This document shows positions 42,201 to 63,081 of a stretch of 64,000 bases of DNA, one piece after another (the first letter of the stretch is position 1; each line of letters starts with the position of its first letter). The position numbers were made by a program, and so were the translations under genes. The notes under the pieces were generated by a model. It saw only the letters and a list, made by a program, of their open reading frames with translations, did no database searches and was not told the DNA's origin. The stretch spans positions 5,109,815 to 5,173,814 of the forward strand of contig CAIIXF020000003.1 of NCBI GenBank assembly GCA_903813345.2. Direction: 5' to 3'. This DNA is from Owenia fusiformis. Lineage: Eukaryota > Annelida > Polychaeta > Sabellida > Oweniidae.

Positions 42201-44257
42201 AATTTCAACTATATGTTAGCCCCCTCCCCTTCGCCGACAGTAATGTATTGTTTAAAATAATACTGCATCCACCGGCCAATTATTCTTTCACCATTTAGAG
42301 CAGTTTTCGTGTGATTTTGAACAAATATCAAATGTGACCCCACCCCTGGAATAATAAAGTTAGCCCCCCCCCCTCGCCGACAGAGATGTCTAGTTTAAAA
42401 TAATACTGTATCCCCTGGCCAATAATTCTTTCACCATTTTGAGCAGTTTTCGTGTAATTTTTGAGCAAATATCAAATGTGACCTCACACCTGGAATAATT
42501 TAAAAGTCATCCCCTTAGCAAATGCTGGATTCGGCCCTGGTACTTGTCAATGCGAAATAATGGGCGTTGATTAGTGGAAATACCCATTTAAACAGACCTT
42601 CTTAATTTATAACAAGTTAACAATTAAGAACCCATGTTGCGATGTACTTTTCCTGACTCAAGTCGGATATAAAGTGAAAACATAATCTTTTTAATTTGAT
42701 ATCCCGTATTTAGCTAACGCAAAACATGAAATATTAACACGTGCGGTAAATTATAATTTAAATGTTTCCATATAGCGCAAAATCTCAAATGGCAATTTAA
42801 TAACGACTAATTTTGTCTTGTGTCTAACCACGGCGTGCTTAGAGATTTCTAGACTCTAGTCACGCTCTGTCCACGCCAGCTCTAAGCACGTCTAAGCACG
42901 CCTAGACCGACTAAGCACGTCTAGAAATTACTAGAAATTCCACATTTGATGCAGTGCGTGTGCTACGTTCTCTTGTTTTTGTAGTTCGAGCCCGGCACAC
43001 AGTTTAACAGTAGAAGATATATTATTTGAAACCCCCTAACCTTTGTTATAGATCTCCTCCATGGCTCTCCAAGTATCTAAGTGGACAGCCTTCTGATCTC
43101 CTTTCAATACATTTGGCCAGTGCATAAGATACAAATCTAAATAAAATTCAAATAATATTATATCAACAATACATCTGTAAAACCCAAAACAGACAAGATA
43201 CACACTTTGCATTCATAGAAAGTTCAATAATCTAAAATTCGTTGACTTCTCGTGACTTGCTCTGTGCATTGATTAAGTGTTTCTGTTAGATATGCATATG
43301 CACATGTCAAAGATATTACCTAGGTATTCGAGTCCTAATCGTTTAAGCGTTCCATGAAAAGTACGCAAAGTTTTTTCATAGCCATATCCTGTAGGCCATA
43401 GTTTGGATGTCACCCAGAGGTCCTCGCGTTTTAATCCACTTGCCTAAAAAACACAACTTGAATTAAGCTTGACGGGCCTCTAATGATAACGTAGTTGGTA
43501 TGACTCAACTGACCATTTAACATTAGTGTGGAGCACCATATCACCATGTCGTAAGGGTCTGAATGTTACTCCACTCGGCCAACCGACACTTTCAGATTAA
43601 AAAAATAATTTGATTCAATCTCGTATGTGATGGTATGTGCATACCTTGATAGATTCCCGAACTTCTTCCTCCACCATATAACGTTTGGCTGTATCTATGT
43701 GTCTGTAGCCAACCTCAGTAAGGGCATAAACGACAGAATCATGCTCGTAACCACCGTGCGGGGATGAACCTATAACATAAGAGCACACACTACCGACGGG
43801 ATTCGACCAACGAGATTTCAACCGATGGGGTGGCCCCATACACATAATATGTATACGGAACTTGTGATAATATTCTTTTATTTGTCTCTTGAATCCAATA
43901 AAATGAACAATTACAAAGTATATTAACTATGCAGTAATTTACATAACTTAGTACAGATTTACAGGCTTGATTCAGTGTTCCGGTTTTCAGGTTTGATTCA
44001 AGGTTGAAGATATCAATGTTGAATTAAGCTTGATTTTAAGGTTGATTCAGGATTGAGGTTTTTATGTTCAATCAAGCTTGATATCAAGATTAAATTAACC
44101 GAGTATATTTGCCATCAACCTTGATTCAACCATGAGAAATGTTTCATGTAGTTTTTATAAAGCAGCTTATAATTGATGTATTCTTACCGAGACCAAGTTT
44201 TGGCATTTGTACTCCATTGTGGAGAGTGACCGATTCTGTGAGTCCCGTAACAGACAT
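33233..44257 (-). CDS. aldo-keto reductase, complete, eight exons
   Basis: Minus-strand exons 44257-44188, 43769-43645, 43443-43320, 43136-43041, 34316-34153, 34043-33933, 33766-33707 and 33355-33233 total 873 nt and encode 290 residues. All junctions are GT-AG and in phase. It is an NAD(P)H-dependent (alpha/beta)8-barrel carbonyl reductase, cytosolic, with no signal peptide. The catalytic tetrad is intact: Asp and Tyr in HIDTAKRY, Lys in VTSKLWP and His in LMHWPN. Other family motifs are [13 protein letters not shown], the cofactor-binding [10 protein letters not shown] and [10 protein letters not shown]. The N-terminus [18 protein letters not shown] fits the family start, and length is close to the usual 280-320. 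Substrate cannot be told; glyoxal-reductase-like or generic aldehyde reductase is likely. The C-terminal segment after DKGLNT is short and acidic (EWESENED). Intron 4 is 8.7 kb and holds most of the nearby MITEs. Confidence 0.93.
34455..35394. mobile_element. TIR element with CTAAGCACGTCTAGA subterminal repeats
   Basis: Ends CACTGCGTGAAAAATGGAAT (left) and ATTCCACATTTGATGCAGTG (right) are inverted with differences. The words TAAGCACGTCTAG and CGTCTAGAAA recur many times near the left end (34490-34640) and at the right end, like transposase-binding arrays. A solo right arm of the same family is at 42836-42956. A second MITE (35084-35290) is nested inside. Confidence 0.7.
35084..35290. mobile_element. 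short MITE with G-run/C-run interior (member 1)
   Basis: It is bounded by GGGCGAAGCCAGC and, inverted, TTCGCTTCGCCTATGG. It has a G9 run near the left end, the core GATTTATTTTGAATTTTACA and a C14 run near the right end. The core recurs at 36677 and 40074, defining a three-member family in this intron. This copy is nested in the 34455-35394 element. Confidence 0.7.
36580..36848. mobile_element. G-run/C-run MITE (member 2)
   Basis: It contains ATCATGCCAGCTTTCAGTCG, a G14 run, CCAAACGAATTTCGGTTATC, TTTATTTTGAATTTTACAAA, then TATCTCATGGTTCTATTTTT and a C10 run before TTGGTAACGCCTATTG. The order of blocks is the same as in member 1 at 35084. Terminal repeats are less well preserved. Confidence 0.6.
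37105..37472. mobile_element. foldback MITE with ~120-bp arms
   Basis: The left arm (AGTCCTAACTACGACCGTTA... to ...TTTGTTCCATTAAAAG) is inverted in the right arm (CTTTTAATGGAACAAATTTG... to ...TTAACGGTCGGAGTTGGCAC) with scattered mismatches. The ~130-bp loop has GC-rich words GTCGGGGCCGGTCCCAAGC and CACAGCTGGGGATCC. No coding sequence. Confidence 0.75.
37473..40069. other. intron interior without genes
   Basis: It contains the small MITE at 38506-38664 and several homopolymer G or C runs (38589, 38975, 39651). I see no exon or RNA gene. Confidence 0.5.
38506..38664. mobile_element. short MITE with CAGGCCCGTAGCCA ends (second member)
   Basis: Exact 14-bp inverted ends CAGGCCCGTAGCCA (38506-38519) and TGGCTACGGGCCTG (38651-38664) bound a 159-bp GC-rich body containing C-rich runs. 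The same ends define the element at 5495-5706. Confidence 0.8.
40070..40250. mobile_element. G-run/C-run MITE (member 3, partial)
   Basis: It shares with members 1 and 2 the block AAGATTTATTTTGAATTTTA, then CTTTTCTTCTATCTAATGGT, a G-run and a C-run. The left terminus is not recognised. A (GA)11 microsatellite follows at 40255-40276. Confidence 0.55.
40255..40276. repeat. (GA)n microsatellite
   Basis: About eleven GA dinucleotides directly follow the MITE's C-run. Confidence 0.9.
41193..41660. mobile_element. TIR element with CATGGGCTTTCAAGAG ends
   Basis: Exact 16-bp inverted repeats CATGGGCTTTCAAGAG (41193-41208) and CTCTTGAAAGCCCATG (41645-41660) bound 468 bp of AT-rich non-coding DNA. 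The same word occurs as hairpins at 11372-11411 and 17203-17224. Confidence 0.75.
42836..42956. mobile_element. solo arm of the CTAAGCACGTCTAGA element
   Basis: Contains TCTAAGCACGTCTAAGCACG and ends AATTCCACATTTGATGCAGT G, identical to the right end of the element at 34455-35394. The opposite end is absent nearby. Confidence 0.65.
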
Positions 44258-44329
44258 ATTGATCTCGAATATCCAGATGATATATGTACCTGTGCTTATT
44301 TGCTGCTAGTGTTGTTCTTCTTATATACT

Positions 44330-44337
44330 CGTCACTA
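44330..44337 (-). promoter_or_regulatory. TATA box of the aldo-keto reductase gene
   Basis: On the minus strand TATATAAG lies 73 bp upstream of the ATG at 44257. With initiation about 30 bp downstream, this gives a ~45-nt leader, a normal arrangement for a TATA promoter. Prediction from sequence only. Confidence 0.5.
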
Positions 44338-44425
44338 TTGAAGTTTCATAATTTGTTTTTCAACCACTTACTTATAACGACGTGAACAGCACCCATAAAG
44401 ATATGATATCAGGTATAACTACATT

Positions 44426-44575
44426 AATAATAGTGTTTTATAACATTATGCTGTACAAAGCCTGAGACTCAAATAAAACTATTAATAAAGTTCGATAACA
44501 AATAATAGTGTTTTATAACATTATGCTGTACAAAGCCTGAGACTCAAACAAAACTACTAATAAAGTTCGATAACA
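44426..44575 (+). repeat. 75-bp tandem duplication upstream of the reductase
   Basis: Two copies (starting AATAATAGTGTTTTATAACA at 44426 and 44501) differ at only a few positions. They lie about 170 bp upstream of the reductase start codon and beyond the TATA box, so they could contain duplicated promoter elements. Confidence 0.9.
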
Positions 44576-46002
44576 TATAACTTGTTATTATAATGCAGGG
44601 TAACTTAAAATTGAATCTCTATTTATAATTACAACTACAGATTATGATATCCTTTTGATTTTTCGTTTAGCGACATCGCCTTGATCCAGCTATGGAACAA
44701 CAAAGTTAATTTCGTAAGAGGGGAAAGGTACATGTAAATGATGATTTCCTTAGCATTTCGATAGATGAGGGGAGCCTTCGTTTTAGTTGTTCAAAATGTG
44801 GGTTTTGAAGTGTTGGTTTGTTTCTTTGCAAGAAAGATATTGGTTACACACACATTTTGACAATTCTTTTCTCTTATTCTCCAATGACTATACTAACACA
44901 ATGCAGATTTAATCTATATTAGTATTTCAAACCATGTTTGTACATGTAGCTTGCTATAACACACCATTCTAAAACAATTATATAGAATCATATTCCATAG
45001 AAGAAGAATATCCTGTTCGACTTGAATTTTGGATGTAAACTGTAATTTAGTCTGATGTATACTTTCACGGTACCGTACGGTACATTATGAGTATGTGTAG
45101 CGTACGATACCGTTAGAGTATGGTGTCATACAGTTTTTACCAAATTTCGCGAGGCCTTGTTTTCACAATGTGAATAAAAGCTATTAAAGATTTTATTCAT
45201 GATTTACCTTTTCGGATCACCCTGTATGTCAATACTTTAAATATAATTTATTTATGAAGTTTATTACCGGGCACTCTGACAGAATAAGTTGATATTTTAT
45301 ATTTGGTTTATAACATATTATATAGTACTCCAAGTTATCTGTCCTGTTATTAATATCTTGTGGAGTCGACGTTTACGAAACTACATGTAAACCACGTTCT
45401 CATGATTCTATCTAATCATGGTTCTAGTGCTTTTGAAAATCAATACTGGTTATAACAAAAAAAAAACATAAAATTACACACTAAAACACTAAAAACTGGC
45501 GCCCGGGCACTGGCCAAACTATCCGAAGAAACTGTAATATTCTTCTAAGTAGTCACATATAAAATGGTTATAGTTATGGTAAACGTTATAGTTATAGTAA
45601 GCGTAAGATAACACATGTAAAAATGGTGACCATTTTTAAAAATGGCCCCCTATATGTACTAGCCTAATTACACCTGCTCTGAGGTATACATTACGATTCG
45701 AACATGAAAACTCACCAACATTTTTCGAATATTCATTTAATGGTCCGCCATTACTTCGGCCCACCGTTATGACTCGTATTACCAGGGGTTGTGTTGACGA
45801 ATATACCACGGATGAAATGTTATTCACATTTTACAGCAGGCGTGGATACAGTCATGTTCGAATTTACTATATTGACCTGAGGAATATGTGACATCATAGT
45901 GAACGTGAATGGATATTTCAGCCCGGTAATGTTCCCCGGGAAATGAGACATCGTTCAGTGCATATACTTTTCGTTCAGTGGCAGTCAGTTCTTGCTATTT
46001 TA
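44576..46002. other. intergenic, repeat fragments only
   Basis: Near 45068-45085 is the palindromic ACGGTACCGTACGGTAC cluster. At about 45785-45870 is a single arm related to the element at 49785-50262 (GAATATACCACGGATGAAAT, ATACAGTCATGTTCGAA). No gene is seen. Confidence 0.5.
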
Positions 46003-46212
46003 GCCCTGGGCACAAGGAGGATTGGCTCCCAGAATGCAACACCGATATTCTGCAAAACAATCACCTAGCGATAGCTTTGTAGGAGAGTATCGGGTCATTC
46101 TCCATGCAGTCGTACAAATTATACAGACACGAATAGCAAATGACGCATGCGTGGCGAGATTAAAGAATATCGAGTTGGAACCCTGGCTTCCAATCCTCCT
46201 TGCCCTGGGCAT
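46003..46212. mobile_element. short TIR element, AAGGAGGATTGG ends
   Basis: GCCCTGGGCACAAGGAGGAT TGG at the left is inverted at the right as CCAATCCTCCTTGCCCTGGGC with a 1-2 base difference. The 210-bp body stays open in both directions but has no recognised domain. Confidence 0.5.
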
Positions 46213-46865
46213 ATACTTTTGGGGCCCCCACTTTTGTAACCTCATTTCATTAGGCAACATAGTGAAATTTTGGCCCTTGGTCCAATATTTCACTATATAT
46301 ATAATTTATGTCACCAAATGTTTCCTTTTCCCTCGAATTCGAAATAGAAAGAAAATCCTCAAAGAAAGTAAAAGAGGTAGTGTTAAATTGTGGATATTTG
46401 TATGTAACTGTGTAATACATGTAGGTTCAGAAAATGATAAACAAACTTGATATTTGTTTTTTGACAAACTCTGTTTCCACATATTCAGTCAGGTTCAGTA
46501 ACTAAAACAACTTTCGAAATTCGTATGTTCCACGGACATCTAATACGTTCTTCGAACGGGAATGATATCAATATATATAAATTTGAAATCCCAATCTCCT
46601 CCTTTCGCCAGAACATTCTCTCTGACTGTGGTATGTTCATCAACATCAATATCTACCGAGAATGGTGCCACCTTTGGTTTATTAATTATTTTCAACATAC
46701 CTATCAGCAAACGTGTATTAAAATGATAATTTCGATGTCCTGTTTCATATTGGTGAAGCAATCTTGAAGATATGGCCTGAAGTTCTGAATTTCCCCCATG
46801 TCCCTGTATACCCCTACTTCAAAATATGTGTTATTTGTCATTTTTATCATGAACCAACCCTAAAT

Positions 46866-47106
46866 GAACCTGGCCATAGGAAAACCGGTCTTATCACAAA
46901 AATTAAAATTGTGCTACAGAGCCCAAAATGTGCCCTCGAAAATGTGCAAAATTCAGATCCGACTTTTTGATCTATATACGCAAGGAAAAATTGTTAGGAC
47001 ATAAGCCATGGCTCATTTGAAAGGTTTCTTTGTGCTTTTTAAGATAAACAAAAAATCAGAATATTGAAAAAATCTGTGATAAGACCCCTTTTCCTGTGGC
47101 CTGGCT
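46866..47106. mobile_element. MITE with ~40-bp ends containing GTCTTATCACA
   Basis: The left end GAACCTGGCCATAGGAAAAC, CGGTCTTATCACA is inverted at the right end TGTGATAAGACCCC, TTTTCCTGTGGCCTGGCTC. The body is 241 bp and non-coding. Confidence 0.7.
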
Positions 47107-49784
47107 CATAATGTATTTTTTCTTGTTTAAATACAGAATGAACTTTCTGTTTTCGAATATTGACAGATGGTACTGGATTTATTTTTTCATTATATGGAGC
47201 AAACAAATGCGTGTCAATCTACACTGTTATATCCTACATACTTATATTTCAAGGGTAGTTTTGAAGAATAATCAAGAAAATCCAAGTTTTCAAATGAATT
47301 CATACTTGTCAAAGAACGTGCATGATGATATGCGGTTTGAAAAACTAACAACATGTTCCAAGTTCTTACAATCCTTGGTTGAAGTAAATATTTTGAAAGT
47401 AATCTCCTCCTCAATTAATATTGTTAATGTTTGTGAAGTTTTTCTCTCGAAATATACATTGTTGGATCACAGAACCTTTCCTTGTTCGAGATGCACGAAA
47501 AGTGTATTGTTAATACTTGACGCAGTTCGGATATTTGGATGAGATTGACGTTTTCGGTAATCTCCTACCACTGTAACTTCCAACTTAAGCCAAATATGAT
47601 GGTCACGAATTGATATTTAGGTCAGACGTTAATATATACTGTACATTATATGTGTACATTAACTGTCAAATACATGCCGACTTACATTTACATAAATATC
47701 CACACTTTAACTACAATCATCAATGCTAGAAACGGTTTATCATCTAGCCATCTAAACTGACTTATATTTCCTTTAAGCTCTGTTGTACCCCCTGATTTTG
47801 CCTCTGTTCCAAATAATGTTCAAACTACATTGTAAGTATATTTGCACTCATTGGTATAATTGTATTCAAGAACACTTTAGACATTATGCCAAAACGTTAT
47901 CTCATTTGGTCTATTATGATGTGACAAACCAATACTTTCGTTCAAATAGATGAATACATAGGCAGGTCCCCAACTGCATTTAATAGGTATGACAACACAC
48001 ATGTATTATTTTTGCCTAATATTGGGAATATACACTTTTTAAAGTGTCACCCAGTTCATATATTGTATTTTGTGTGTATTTCAAATAATAAATAAACATA
48101 AAACATAGCCTGGCGAGTCTTAATGTTTCATTTCAATTTATAATTATGGTATCGGATTTGAGTACCATTTTAAATGAGACTCAGACTAAACAATAGCATG
48201 AAACCCCTTCTGAAAATTCGAACGATTTTCAAGAATCCTCCTTTTAAAGTGTTATCAAATCAAAGTGCTCCCCGGAAATGGAAATTTCGTCTTCAGGTCT
48301 TGTGCAATCAAAATAATAGCAGGGAGTTTGAATTTTGGTTTGAGTTTATAGCTTGCATCTCTTTAATATATCATCTCAATGCACTTTTTGGCGATCCGTC
48401 ATGATAAAAAGCCAAGTATTGTGAAAAACACAGATGACACACTGACATTTGAAAATCTAGTCTCCTACATACTTGTCGGCTCATGTTTAAAAGTCGTGAA
48501 AACAAGGTTGAACATAAGAAATTGGCCCATTTATTGTCTATGTATTTGTCATGGAATCACTAAGGAAAACGTTCTTATAAATAACTTAAATTGTCAACAG
48601 TTATGTTGTATTCAAAGAAACTTATCAATTTAGAAATGCAAATTACAATTGTTCAAATACAGAAAATGGCAGCTGTAGATAACAACGTTGATAAAATTAT
48701 ATAGAAAGGAAATATTTACTTATGTTACATTCGTTGGCATGTGTCAGTGAGTATATAAGAAGAATACGACTTTTATTCTATATCTTGTTCCCAAAGGAAA
48801 TGTTAAGGAGTGGTACATCTTAATGTAGTTTTATCACTCCGAACTTAAATATTTCGAATACTCATTCCGTGAACGCTTTGTTAAGAATGGATTCGAGATG
48901 TACTCAGAATAAATGCGTGAAATGTGCATTATCATCTTAACCACCTCGCAAATTATTTTTGAAATTAAAGTTGTCCATTTTTGAGATTTTTATTTTCGAA
49001 TGTTGACGCATTTGCTGAGCCTGACTGATTATGAAATAGGACGCAAATAAGGTAGATATTTGCATTTATTATGTACTTTGTCATGTTTATCTATTACAAA
49101 AATCTAAGCGATCTGTCTTTTTAGAAGTCACTAAAATTTAATGTATAAGTGAGCTTGGCGGTAGGTTCAAACAACGCGGATCCTCAAAGCATGTGCTCAT
49201 GGTATCATCGTGGCTTAACACCCGTGATGAAGGCTTGATTTCAATCTGGTATTGTGAGATCGAAGATAATATAGGCTTTCTGATGGTAAGCTATTGTTTT
49301 ATATGTCTTTGCCTGTCCCAAAACCCGAAGCATCAAGCAAAGAAATCCCCTGTATCAAGCACAAAATAGAAATAACCCCCTCCCCTAAACGGGTCTATCA
49401 CATAGGCCCACTGTGTGAGCCAAAAGACATATGGATCACCATGATATATCATTGACTTGAGGTCTATCCATCCTAGGATGATGATTGTTGTTGGATCTTA
49501 TTGTGAGATTTTGTGTTGACATACAGCAGATTGAGTTGATTTTAAACTTTGGCTAGTGTCAATATGATGGCTAATTTGATGACTTTATTTTAACACATAT
49601 GAAGTTTAAATGGTTGATTTATTGAACTCAAAAATGAACTTTACAAAATTCCATCTACACCAGGATATACATCCTTTTTATTGCAGCATGTCTAGTTGAT
49701 TTTCAACTTTGGCTAGTGTCTATATGATTGCTGATTAAGACTGGATATTAACAAATAATGCTTAAAATCTATTATGTTCAATAA
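47107..49784. other. intergenic, no recognised gene
   Basis: The 148-codon frame starting at 47096 is Phe/Ile/Lys-rich AT-driven sequence without a domain. A ~50-bp direct repeat containing AACTTTGGCTAGTGTC occurs near 49530 and 49691. I see nothing else. Confidence 0.45.
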
Positions 49785-50262
49785 GCTATATTCGAACATG
49801 ACAGACTGTATTCACGCCTTCTATAAACTGTGAACAAAGTCAATGTTTCACCCAGGGCCGGGGTATATTCAAGATCCATTCCCTGGCCCGGCTCTGTACC
49901 CGGGGCTCTGTACTAAGTGTTTCGTTCAGTGCACTGCACTCATTGGTCAGTTCAGGCTGTTCCATTCTTTTCGTCGTGATTTTTATTTCTGGGCAATATA
50001 TAATTAATTTCAATAATTATCGATGTAGTAGAAATGCGTGCAACAAAAAGAATAATGTTAAGTCGGGGTCAGGAGGTAAGTAAACAAATTGGAACAGCCA
50101 AAAGCTCAACTGGAAATAGGAAATGTAGAGTGGAAATAAACCTGAAAATTAACGATTTTGCAATATTTTGAAGGGGCATTATTCGTGAATATACCCCGGG
50201 TGAAATGTTGACTTTGTTTACAGTTTATAGAAGGCGCGAATACAGTCATGTTCGAATACAGT
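49785..50262. mobile_element. TIR element with ~85-bp arms (TATTCGAACATGAC...GTATATTC)
   Basis: Left 49786-49871 (TTCGAACATGACAGACTGTA, TTCACGCCTTCTATAAACTG, GGGGTATATTC) is inverted at 50181-50261 (GAATATACCCCGGGTGAAAT, CAGTTTATAGAAGGCGCGAA, CAGTCATGTTCGAA). The 300-bp interior is non-coding. A diverged single arm is at 45785-45870. Confidence 0.78.
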
Positions 50263-51145
50263 ATAATGTAGATTGTGTTAATTTGGTGCTCGTTTTAATT
50301 TGGTGAATTTGGGGATATTGAGAAAACACCAATTTACATCTTCTCCAAAGTTTAAAAAGCATTCCCGCTAATTCTGTATGGTATGTTCAAGTCACTTCTG
50401 GTTTAGTTTTTACAAAATCTGAAAAGGATAAAATGTGATATTCAGAACATGTCACATCTAAATTGGCTCAGGGGAGCTGCTTCAATGATAAATTACTGAT
50501 ATATAGTAGTTGAATTGAAGCAATATGTGTAACAATTTGTATTTTGTTCCTGTGAATATATAGAAAGGCATCAGGGCAATGTCCTAACCCTTTTTAAATT
50601 GCCACCAATATGGAAAAAATGTCAAAATCACCAAATTAAATAGCCCTAAATTAACCCAATCTACAGTATATGGTAAGTACGTATGTATTAAGGTACATTC
50701 CTGTACAAAAATTCTTGTCCCATATATAAAATTTGTGCCTTACTTTTTCAAAATATACTAATTTTGAACTCCTTGAATACAGTGAAAACTAAACACCTGG
50801 CAAACCTAAACCCTTTTTTGGGTCAAATTTTCCTTTGTTAAAACTCCTTGATATGTGAACACTGACTTTCATATTTGAAAAATTAACCTTTCTAATCTGA
50901 CAATTTTCACAATATATCACATGTTTCTTACAAAATATTGCTCAAATATTTTCAATTTAAAACTGAAATGTCTTCTCAGAAAAATTATAAATTTTTAAAA
51001 TTATTTGGGGGATTTTTTCGTTATTACTATCGAATATTGATGCAAGTGACTCGTATATGGTTGAAATTACAATACTATAAACAGAATAATTTGAGCTATT
51101 GTGATGGGGAGGATCAGATGAGTTGATGTGGTTTTCCCAGAACAG
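50263..51145. other. intergenic, no recognised gene
   Basis: AT-rich sequence. Nothing beyond short chance reading frames is visible. Confidence 0.45.
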
Positions 51146-51375
51146 GCTATCTATGTTCAGGCATCCTTTCAAAATATATATACCCCATCAGAGCTCCTAT
51201 ATCACAACTGGCTATCTATGTTCAGGCATCCTTTCAAAATATATATACCCCATCAGAGCTCCTATATCACAACTGGCTATCCATGTTCAGGCATCCTTTC
51301 AAAATATATATAACCCCATCATAGCTCCTATATCACAACAGGCTATCCATGTCCTGGCATTCCTTGAAAATAACC
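51146..51375 (+). repeat. 65-bp tandem repeat, 3.5 copies
   Basis: Units start with GGCTATC(T/C)ATGTTCAGGC at 51146, 51211, 51276 and 51342 and contain CCCCATCAGAGCTCCTATAT. The period is 65-66 bp and identity is high, falling in the last unit. Confidence 0.92.
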
Positions 51376-51395
51376 TAGAGAACAGCAACTCCACG

Positions 51396-51740
51396 GAGTA
51401 GCAAATCCCACCGAACAAAACATGTTTTGATCAATAGCTAACCAAATCCATTCACTGGTATATGGCAGCCATTTTGAAATTCAGCAACCATCTTTAAAAT
51501 TCTCCTTGAGCATTGGCTCCTTTACCTCAAGGCATCAGTATATAAAATTTAAACTCAACTGGTATTGGAATTATCAAAGATTATTTTTTGAAATTTGAAT
51601 TAAATTGCCATATTGAAATTCCCTTCTCAAGCAGAGGTCTTACACCCAGTAGGTATACTGTAAGCTTATAAATTTGAATCAAATCCGTCAACCACTATTT
51701 GAGTTAATAACCCTGACAGATGGTCGGATTGACATATTCT
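51396..51740 (+). mobile_element. diverged copy of the GGCCGCCATTTT repeat family
   Basis: It starts GAGTAGCAAATCCCACCGAA CA, the family 5' end. It then has diverged units with GGCAGCCATTTTGAAATTCA, CAAGGCATCAGTATATAAAA and AATCAAATCCGTCAACCAC, which are the inverse of wording in the 15957-16790 copy. Confidence 0.6.
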
Positions 51741-51777
51741 CTATATCTTTGTTTGGTTGGATAATTATTGCTCCATC

Positions 51778-62502
<10,725 letters not shown>

Positions 62503-63081
62503 CTAAGTGTTAAAACGTGGATGGTTGTTAGCATTCAGAATCAATGATAGATATACATGAGTTATTAAGGGGCAACCAAAGGTAGGTATTAAGAGAGGAT
62601 GGCAAAGACAATTTGCTGTATTCATATCACATTTATTTCTCTAATGATATGTGACCTTAAAATTGTAATCGAGTTTTCAAATACACGAAAAAGCACAAAA
62701 TTTTGAAATGACTGTTGTCTTATGTAATAGTTTATACAATAGATTCAATATATACAAATTTGGATTTCAACTTCTGAAAACTTGTAGATGATTTTGAAAA
62801 AAACTGAAGTCAGTCTAAACAGTATTTGTCTAGAATTTGTTACAGACGCCAACAGCCGTCACAAAAAAACGGAGACCATAACAATATGTCACCACTTTTT
62901 GGTGGTGACATAAAAACTGTTACAATCTTGCTACAACAGACTAGATGTGAGCAGAAATGAACTTGATATCAAATATTTGAAATTTAGTCAGTAATAGTAA
63001 ATTTGTTATCTAAATAATACATCTAAATACATTGTATCAGCTTAAAATCAGTTTGGGTAGGCTTCCTAAGCAGTCAAAGAT
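62503..63081. other. intron of the NYN gene, nothing recognised
   Basis: I looked for the preceding NYN exon on the minus strand and do not see it. CACAAAAAAACGGAGACCAT with CAATATGTCACCACTT (62860-62898) resembles 1045-1090. Confidence 0.4.

Larger units (their letters stand above)
34317..43040. other. large intron of the aldo-keto reductase gene
   Basis: This 8.7-kb intron holds at least eight repeat insertions described separately. Open frames within it, such as 35689-35925 (78 codons, helical, Leu-rich start) and 35993-36226 on the other strand, have no family match that I can see. Long C or G runs are frequent because of the MITE family at 35084, 36580 and 40070. Confidence 0.7.

Noticed and set aside
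46022-46450. 142-codon plus-strand frame and overlapping 97-codon minus frame
   Set aside because: They overlap a short TIR element and lack any recognisable family.
47096-47542. 148-codon plus-strand frame
   Set aside because: AT-driven, rich in Phe, Ile, Lys and Ser, begins inside a MITE end, no domain.
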